From NCBI GenBank assembly GCA_030248225.1, contig JASANE010012817.1, positions 17,944-81,943 on the forward strand: DNA of 64,000 bases. The letters run 5' to 3'. The stretch's first letter is position 1, and the number at the start of each line of letters is the position of its first letter. Both the position numbers and the translations under genes were made by a program. The notes beneath the pieces are model-generated. The model saw only the letters and a list, made by a program, of their open reading frames with translations. It was not told the DNA's origin and made no database searches. Below, piece after piece: positions 56,011 to 64,000 of this stretch. The DNA comes from Trileptium ribeirensis. Its lineage: Eukaryota; Nematoda; Enoplea; Enoplida; Thoracostomopsidae.

Positions 56011-57629
56011 GCCCATATTATGTATATCCCCAGCAGTTGGATGTTTACTGCACTAAATTCTAGAAACCAACAATACGTAATTTTTTGTACCAAATTCACA
56101 GCTTTACAGAAAAAAGGGTAACGCAATGTACTATTTTTCAGCGAGAATATTGTTTCCTAGTGGCGCCTTTTACTGCTTTTAACTATTTCTAATCTGAAAG
56201 TGTGACAACGACGGTCCAAATGAACTCCATCATGCTTTTCTGAGTTATATCTTGTTGGAGGTTAGATATGTTAATTTATAACATAGCTAATGTTTCAGAT
56301 CTATTTTTCGTTATTTTTTGTTTTAAACTAACATTGAAATAAGGTAGAATCTTCACGGTAGTTGGGAATTCTTCGACCGAGGCTCTTAGTATACTATTTT
56401 GTGGCAGAGCTATAGTCATCTAGTTGGGAATTTTATTACTTTTGACTATATATCTCCAAGATAAATGTATGAAACCAACGGTCACAAAGAATTTTTACCA
56501 TTTGTTTATGAATTACGTTTTGTAGCGCTATATATGGTTTACTAGATAGCTAGGCATCGAGGTGTAAAGTACAGATTTTTCGCGTTTTAAACAGTGAATT
56601 GTGCAGTAGTTGAAAACTCGTCGATCAAGGCGCTTATAGAAATATGTATGAAATAGGTGTAGTATGTATCAACTATATATTGCACCCGTGCATACGTACA
56701 GACATTTATATCATGGCGCACAAGGAGTGAGACTAGAGTGACAGGTAACCCCAATTTTTGGAGAATTCGTAAATACAGCGTACTGGTTCCATTATTATAT
56801 ATAATAGGCAATAACGGTTGCAGTAGGCCTAATAGAAGTCGCACCGACGCTTTTCGCTCCCTTATTCTGGAAACTCGACTTTTATATGTATGAATGCAGT
56901 GGGTGAATGTTTTCAAAACAAATTCAAGCCAGCAAACCAAGTCGAACTTCTATTCGCACGGTACAACCGCAACGTTACAGAAATGAATTTTACATTATAC
57001 GCGTGCATTCATTCCACGTCAATGCAATTCCTATTTCTGTCGTCAGAGTTCGCTGCTAAGGTCCTCTCCCGCCTGGCCTTATAAGTATATTAACTTTCGT
57101 GAACACGATCGACTGCATTAAAATAGCTAATTTAATATTTATTATGCTTATTGTGACCTGTGTTAGATTGCGGTCTTTTAGAACTCAGTCGCCAGGTTTC
57201 ATTGGTGTATAGGTAATTAGAGTGTTGACATGATTGGCCATTTAGCGTTGAATTTATATTTAGATACAGTCTTCTACTTTCCTTCTTCAAAAGATATAGT
57301 AAACATAGATATATAATTTTTGCTACATAAAAATTTTAGAAAATGTTGCAGAAGCATTTAATTTGTATTTATTTAATGAAAAACCTGTTCATAGCGTCTA
57401 ACACTAATGGGTACATAAATTAAGCCTTTTCACGAGCAGAATTGATTGCAAAAGGCAGGTTTAATATTATACTAATTTTGCTGCTACAAAATATGATGTA
57501 AAAATGGCAGAGCAGATTGATAACGTGGATTGGATTGGAAGTAATAGCTAACGTAGCAGCTTTGACATATCACGCACGTAGTAGTCTAGTTGTAGAAAGT
57601 AGCAGTTTTATCTGTTGTGATTGCGGTCA
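56011..57629. other. AT-rich non-coding DNA, no gene seen
   Basis: A minus-strand 117-residue frame (56587-56940) has no recognisable domain. Nothing else is supported. Confidence 0.4.
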
Positions 57630-57830
57630 CATATAGCTTAGTCGGTTAACCGTCTGCTTGCGTAAAGAAAACCGGAAGGTCCTTTGCTCGATCTCAAGCG
57701 AACTTTTCAGAATGTTGCTGTTCACCTCCTTTCGTCCGTATGGACATAACGCTTGGACGAGGAACGGTATTGTGTCATTACAAGTTAAATAGTTCTCTGC
57801 TTTAACGATGATAATTGTTTCATACTACTA
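57630..57830 (+). mobile_element. tRNA-headed SINE-like repeat
   Basis: The A-box-like TAGCTTAGTCGG at about 57637 and the B-box-like TTTGCTCGATCTC at about 57681 are tRNA-spaced. A body with GTTCACCTCCTTTCGTCCG follows. It ends next to MITE family T copy 3. Confidence 0.5.
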
Positions 57831-57832
57831 AT

Positions 57833-58339
57833 TCGGCGTTCACGTTATAATGTCCCCGCTGTTTGGAACGTTTGTCCCCCTGTAGACGCGACCCTACGGT
57901 ATAGACGGTCATGGTGACACCCATACTGCAAATCAAGTGCCGAGGGTGTACGACATACCCCTAGCTACTACATTTTATCTTTACAGTGTCGTACGCACCC
58001 TTAGCTAGCGATTTGGCGCGAATTAACTATAACGGATACCGTCTGTCGCTAATGCGGTTTATTAGTTAATTGTGGCGCGTAGACTTATTTAAATTCTTGA
58101 TATTTGTATTTAGGTCATATGAACGCTGAAGAAATACAACCGCACAGTCTTAATAATACTGCAAGAAGACACGGTGTGCTTGACACTGTCGAGATGTGGC
58201 GATACCCATAGCTAGCTACCTTTGGAAAATTTATTAAAAACGCGGGGTGTCTAAGACATCCTGTTGGCGACAGTGTGCCTTACACTGTGGGGTGTACATA
58301 GGTTCCAAACGTTGGGGATATTATAACGTGAGCGGGGCA
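57833..58339 (+). mobile_element. MITE family T, copy 3
   Basis: Same TIRs (CGGCGTTCACGTTATAATG on the left; right end changed to TAACGTGAGCGGGGC) and the same internal blocks as copy 2, over about 507 bp. Terminal substitutions suggest an older or immobilised copy. No target duplication is clear. Confidence 0.85.
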
Positions 58340-58462
58340 TAACTTGGTAATATATCACGCGATTATTAGATCATCTGTTTCTTGGAGAACATGGAAAACC
58401 CCAGCTATACTACCGAAACATCTAGTTTTGCATAGAAGTTATCCCAGAAGTTATAAAACTAA

Positions 58463-59004
58463 AATTTCTATATAACTAGAACAATAACACAATATCTCAT
58501 TCTAAATCTTCCAAATACTCTTTCTAAAACTTCTGTTGATAGCATCGCGGTGCCGAACGCGATAGGGTTGTCATTTTGAGTTTTACATTAATTCTTTTAC
58601 TTCAGAGATAAAGGTCAAATTTTTCATGCTAGAAAATAGAGCCTTAATTTAAAAAATATAACAATTTTAATGGCTATACTGAATGAAATCCTTAACTTAG
58701 CTTAGCTTAACTGTCCACACTCGTAAAACGTATTTCTATATAACTAGAACAATAACACAATATCTCATTCTAAATCTTCCAAATACTCATTCTAAAACTC
58801 CTGTTGATAGCATCGCGGTGCCAAACGCGATAGGGTTGTCATTTTGAGCTTTACATTAATTCTTTTACTTCAGAGATAAAGGTCAAATTTTTCAAGCTCA
58901 AAAATAGTGGCTTAATTTAAAAAATATAACAAATAATTTCAATGGCTATACTGAATGAAATCCTTAACTTAGCTTAGCTTAACTGTCCACACTCGTAAAA
59001 CGTA
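58463..59004 (+). repeat. 269-bp tandem duplication
   Basis: Two nearly identical copies start with ATTTCTATATAACTAGAACA (58463 and 58732) and end with GTCCACACTCGTAAAACGTA. Each contains the inverted pair ATCGCG...CGCGAT. No ORF. Confidence 0.92.
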
Positions 59005-60435
59005 TGAAAAATACGTTAAAGTTTTATTGACAGGCTTTCAATTATTTTGTCACACTAGAACAAAGTCAGGCAGGTGTAAATTTATGCCAGCGTTTGAAGA
59101 ACATAACTCACATTAATCACTCTTCCGAGCCACATGTTTTATATCAAAAATATGGTGACAGGCATTGAATATCGTTGTATCAGTGAGATTTGTACAGATA
59201 TAATTTATCTTATTTTGTTCCATGCTCTAAGGTAGTTAGTGGTACTTTAACGCTTATGAACAAGAAATGGCACACATCAAGACCCATGTTAAAATATGCA
59301 TATATTGAGAGGTTTATGCTGTTAGGAGATATATTTTTCTAATGCTTCAAAACCAAGTATGAATGAAATTAAGGTACGGCTTAGTATTTTGCTTAAACTG
59401 CTACAATATAAATTACAGTGTATTTTATGGTTGGTCAAATATATTTTATCTAAATAGGGTTACTTATTATACTTATGCAGCGCTGCGCTTACGTCCAACG
59501 CTGCGTGATGTGAAAAACACAAACAACAATTCTTAGATCTCAAACACAACTAAATTTATTCAATATATGCACAATTTATACAAATTTCAAAAGCAGATTT
59601 TGTTCAATTTGCTGTGCGAAAACACAAAAATATATGCAAATTAAAATTAATTATTATCCGACCACACATGTATTTTGCACACCACAAGGACCAATCTTAC
59701 TGGTATTCATCATTAAAAATAAATATATTTCTGTTTATATAAAATTTGCCTTACATTGTTCGTTTTATATTCTCACATGAACACAATATTTGACTTGTTT
59801 ACGTGTGCCCAGGGGATGCATTGGCAAAAGTGGCTCATAAATTACATAATGCTTGTTTTTATCGTTGCTGGATGTAGCTTGTGAATTGCGCGCTGATTTA
59901 TATGCAATATTTTGGTGAATTCTGGTGTAACAAGTAACTTAAAAAATAGGTGTGCACGCAGTGACTTAACATAATATGCACAGTTCCCTTCTTTTTAAAT
60001 GCCAAACTGCTTTTGTCATTGCCGCCACGCTCTGACAGTTTTCTCGGATATTTTCGGACACTATGCATGGTATATGCGTATTTTAACAATTGTTCAAAGC
60101 TTGAAATCATTCAAAATATTTCCACCAAACCGCTTTTTAACGCCATGCTTAAATTCACACAGTTTTATGCGCTTATATGGAAAAATTCCGTAACATCGAC
60201 TGGTCGTAAGAAACTAAACAATAAGTGGTGTATTAACAGTTTAAGAATCATACGTTAAGCAATGAAAACCTACAAAATAGCATGAAATGTTTAATTTAGG
60301 TTTCATGAACCGACGAAATACTGGCTCTATTAATTTCAAGCATGCAATGCTAGTTCTTGCTTGAAGCTGTGTTTATGTAGCAAAACACATGTATTCCTAG
60401 TGATTCCTAGCAAAATATATCCATAAGAATATATT
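59005..60435. other. AT-rich non-coding DNA, no gene seen
   Basis: Overlapping short frames near 59.9-60.26 kb on both strands have no domain. Confidence 0.4.
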
Positions 60436-60690
60436 TGACAAACATAGGCAAAAATTAGGGGAAAATACACAAAAATTGGGGGAAATTAGCACTTCGAAAA
60501 GTTAAAAAATTTGAGTCCCAAAAAATTTCGAAAATTTATCCTTCATGATGACCCCCACACCGACCGGCTGGTTTCCTCCTGGGAGCACATCCTCCCTCTC
60601 TCGAAGGAACTGCTGTCAGGCGTCCTGTGACTTCTGACCTTGTGCATATATGATTACATCTTGTTCGCTGTTTATATATGCCGTAGCGCA
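60436..60690 (+). repeat. Dispersed repeat family R, copy near 60.5 kb
   Basis: Carries the CAAAAATTAGGGGAAAATACACAAAAATTGGGGG run, then a CT-rich part. It ends with CTTCTGACCTTGTGCATATATGATTACA, linking the A-rich and G+C-rich blocks of this family in one copy. Confidence 0.5.
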
Positions 60691-60711
60691 TTCAGAAATA
60701 TATGTTGCACT

Positions 60712-60905
60712 TTAGTGTTGTGCAACGGCCGAATTTTTCGCTGGGCGCCTGCCGCCGGCCGATTCTAAAATTTTGTGGCTGGTCCATGTTCGCCTAACCG
60801 GTACTACGGCTGGCCGATAAAACGGCCAGATGGAAAAACGGCCGGCCCAGCCGGAAAAACAGCTTACTGGGAACACCACCGACCAGAAAATCGACCCACG
60901 GAAAA
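60712..60905 (+). repeat. GGCCG-rich dispersed repeat, second copy
   Basis: Begins TAGTGTTGTGCAACGGCCGA and is full of CGGCCG/CCGGCC words. It resembles the minus strand of 6860-7210. The ends resemble hAT-type CAGTGTTG termini but a matching opposite TIR was not found. Confidence 0.35.
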
Positions 60906-61139
60906 GCATATTTGATCGGATTAATGCTTAATCTATGCCAAGCAACCCGAAAGCAACTTATATTTTAGAACGAAGCCTATAGAGACCACAGCTACCTGGC
61001 GGCCTCTAATGGTCACGGAATAAGCGTGAATCAGATATTTCTCTAAGCTACTTTTGCAGTTTTGTTGCTTAAATGTGGAAAGACTCGAGAGTTTTCAAAA
61101 GTATCCCGACATATTTCCGGTTTATATCAGCTGTTGACG

Positions 61140-61385
61140 ACAGTTTACATACACTGAAAATGGGTTTCCATGAAATTTAAAGGAGGTTCTATTCCTTGAA
61201 ATTTCTAAGAATTATCTTTTAAAGAATTTATTATGAAGTATTTCTGAAATTTCAAAGAATATTTCTTTGAATTTCGAAAAATTGTCGTGCAAAAGTCAAA
61301 GAATCTTTTAAATTTCACGGAAATTCTGCTGAGTATATGCATATAATGCTTGCTGATACATGCGCCAAGGTATGACCACGTTCGT
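61140..61385. mobile_element. Foldback/MITE-like element, family F copy 2
   Basis: The left part CCATGAAATTTAAAGG and the right part (reversed) CCGTGAAATTTAAAAG form terminal inverted repeats. The middle has TTCAAAGAATATTTCTTTGAA words as in copy 1. Confidence 0.5.
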
Positions 61386-62310
61386 ACCGTCAATTCCACA
61401 TTATCTGTTTTAAAACATGTGCGCCGCTACACTAATGCACCACAGATTATTTCCAAACGTTAAACTTATGATTGCACTAACAGTGTACTTTACATATACT
61501 GTAGGCATCTTAATTTACGTCTTGTACAATATAAAATTTTGAGCCTTATCGGTTCACCCGTTATAATTTAAAACAAAGCACCTGTTTTGGGTTTATTTTT
61601 GTTCAAATAGGACATTATTCAACTGAATTTCTATTACCTGTACACAAGCAAATAAGACGAAATTTCCTAGTGACGTCATAGCTGAAAAATTAGCCTATTT
61701 ACAGATACACGCCGGAGTCAGATGCCGTTGCAATAAAATTGAGTGTTTATTACCTAAGCTTCTCACAAATGTCCTTGACCACGACTGTCGCGTTAAGAAA
61801 GCGATGTCACCAGCAGGATTATCTATTTTATGCTCATGCTTATAAATTCTATACTGCTAAACTGTGCTTTTTTAACGTATATTTCTGAAAACATTCAGTT
61901 TGGCTGAGATTCTGACAGCAGCTTGTACGCTGAGCTTGAAAGTATACTCTGTATGTGCCAAATGCCAACTTTTCACAAATATATGCTAAATTTAGACACC
62001 AAATTTTTTAAAGACATACAGATAGTAGTTGCAGTTATAATTTCCTATTGCGCTAGAGTACCTACTTGTCTATTTGTAAATCCTGTTAAGACGGTGGTTT
62101 GGGACCTCCCGCAGTTTTTAGGTCAGTTTCCATAACCGGATTTTCCTACCGCCACTTTTTCACATACACGCAGTAAATGTAAATTAAAATGCTTAGTCGG
62201 ACCTCCGGAATTTTCAGGCAGCTTTACGCTCCTGATCTATTGGATAAATCAAAATCGTGATTAGCGTTTTTAATGCCTGGTTAATTCAACCGTCAAAAAG
62301 GAACACATAA
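61386..62310. other. AT-rich non-coding DNA, no gene seen
   Basis: A 70-residue frame at 61923-62135 lacks support; nothing else seen. Confidence 0.4.
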
Positions 62311-62319
62311 CATAATGTA

Positions 62320-64000
62320 TCGCAACAAAGATCAAGACAGAATCACAAAAACGACACCAGCTGCGCTCAGCGACTTCGAGGGATGCCGCCGGACCAACAG
62401 TCGCGCGGGAAAAGAAAAAAATCATGAAGCGGGCAACAAGGACAAAGAGCGTCGACTAGATGCGGCGAAATAAATCACACGATAAAATAACGACAAAGTC
62501 CAGGATCAATGACATAGACACAGAAATCTATGCCAGCTCGCACTCAGCACTCCCAGCCAGCGCCAGCCAAAATACAGAAAACCGCGCGAAAAAAAAGAAC
62601 GATGCGGCACTCGAGGACAAAGATCGGCAGATCGGCGCATAATAATCCACGAAAAAGAAACCAAAAAACCGGACACCAGTTCTGCAATTTTTCAGCGACT
62701 TCCTGAGCCATGTTACGCCGCGATTCAGGACGAAAAATAAAAATAGGAAGCCGCTTGCGGGTAGAAAATTAAAAAAATTGTCAACTGAACGGCGGTAAAC
62801 TGAAGTGACAATCGTGAATGCGTTTTTGACTAATATTCGCGGCTGAAATAGTATAAATCACACGATAAAATTAACTGACAATTAGTCGTCTTAAATTGGA
62901 TCAAATGTTGACATATTGAATCACAGTAACCTACCGCTACAGCCTTGCACTTTCAAGCCAATTTCCTAGTCCTTATGCTTGCTGTTCAGGTACTCAAAAA
63001 TAATATAGTAAAAAATGCTTTAGGGTAGAAAATTAAAAAATTGTCAACGAACGAGCGGGCAACTGTAGTGACAAATTGTGAATGTGTTTCGTTATACTTT
63101 GTGTGAAATAGTATAATCACACGCAGCAAAATTAAACTGACAATTAGTTGTCTTAAATTGGATCAATGTTGACGTATTCGAAATCACAGTAACTGATGCC
63201 AGCCTTGCACTTTCAAACGACTTCCTGAGTCCTGTTATGCTTGCTGTTTCAGGACCAAAAATAACAGAAGTTGCTTGGCGGTAGAAAAATTGTTAATGAA
63301 CACCGGCAAACTAAAGTGCCAAATTGCGAATGTGTTTCTGATGATATTTTGAATGCTGAAATTAACGAATCACACGAACAAATTAAACCGAAAATTAGTC
63401 GTCGAACAGAATCAATTGTACGTATTGAATCAGAAACCACACCAGTCCTGCAATTTCGAGCGACTTCTGAGCCATGTTAATGGTCTTCGTGTTCAGGATG
63501 AAATAAATAATAACCGCTTGCGTGTAGAAGTTGAAAAAATTGTCAACGAAACAGCGGACCTAGTTTTCACAAAATCGCGAATGCATTTCTGACTAGCTTT
63601 CGAATGCTGAAATTGTACGAATCACACGTACAAATTAAATTGAGATTATTGCTTAAATTTGGATCAATGTCTACATATTGAATTCACAGTAAAAAAAACT
63701 GAACTCGCTAGCTTCTGCACTTTCAAGCGACTTCCCTAGTCTGATATGCTTGCTGTTCAGGACCAAAATAAAGATAGAAAACCGCTTGCGGGTAGAAAAA
63801 ACTAAGAAATTGTCACCAATTGCGGCAACCAACGCTACAAATTGTGAATGCGTTTCCTACTATTTCGGCTAAATAGTATGAATCACACGATAAATTAAAC
63901 CGACAATTAGTCGTTAAATGGATCAATGTTGACGTATTGAATTACAGTAAAACTGACGCTAGTTCTAACTGAACCAAGAAGGTTACACATTAATCGGTGA
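62320..64000. repeat. Tandem array, about 255-bp monomer, at least 6 diverged copies, runs off the window
   Basis: Block order in each monomer: CACAGTAA-type, CACTTTCAAGCGACTTCCTGAG, GCTTGCTGTTCAGGAC, CGCTTGCGGGTAGAAAA, AATTGTCAACGAAC, TGTGAATGCGTTTC, AATCACACG, AATTAGTCGTCTTAAATTGG. The GGTAGAAAA block recurs near 62760, 63026, 63280, 63524 and 63791, so spacing is 244-267 bp. Many small indels separate the copies, and the first copies (62.33-62.65 kb) are the most diverged. Confidence 0.85.

Overview
This is eukaryotic, almost certainly invertebrate animal, nuclear DNA. It is AT-rich and sparse, with many diverged repeats, tRNA-headed short repeats, MITEs and two retroelements carrying envelope genes. 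There is no operon structure, and only one cellular gene piece can be recognised: the 5' coding exon of a class A biogenic-amine receptor. The base composition and very long third intracellular loop would suit a flatworm or another lophotrochozoan, but nothing here fixes the species.

Layout. From 1 to 12.9 kb there is non-coding DNA with a minisatellite, a MITE, copies of a dispersed repeat, a 123-bp satellite array (7.46-9.92 kb) with an 8-monomer higher-order period, a 180-bp hAT-type MITE with a perfect 8-bp target duplication, and a tRNA-headed SINE. At 12.95-14.3 kb lies the muscarinic/histamine-H1-like receptor exon (TM1-TM5 and loop 3), which runs in frame into foreign sequence. From about 14.3 to 25.34 kb lies a decayed retroelement of Ty3/Gypsy type with an unusual order: acidic leader proteins, then an envelope-like glycoprotein (signal peptide, furin-type site, fusion-peptide-like stretch, helices, TM anchor), then aspartic protease, reverse transcriptase and RNase H, then proline-rich and coiled-coil segments, and finally a NADAR (YbiA-like) domain joined to an SGNH/GDSL-hydrolase-like domain. 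I see no integrase and no CCHC gag. Many frameshifts, two small tandem duplications and a deletion in RNase H show that this copy is dead, or that the sequence contains errors.

From 25.6 to 26.1 kb is a second copy of the TIR MITE. From 26.46 to 33.43 kb is a G+C-richer island without convincing genes. It holds tandem repeats of about 170 bp, microsatellites, several strong hairpins and a degenerate primer-binding-site-like stretch, so it may be the control region of a retroelement. From 33.4 to 42.1 kb is non-coding DNA with more repeats. From 42.13 to 48.54 kb is a minus-strand LTR element with two LTRs of about 1.27 kb, a gag remnant and an envelope remnant but no pol. From 48.5 to 64 kb there are SINE-like and MITE copies, a 269-bp tandem duplication and, at the window edge, a tandem array of about 255 bp.

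The part most likely to be new is the retroelement at 14.3-25.3 kb: envelope upstream of protease-RT-RNase H, no visible integrase, and a NADAR-SGNH accessory protein that by family knowledge would act on ADP-ribose-type nucleotides and on ester bonds.
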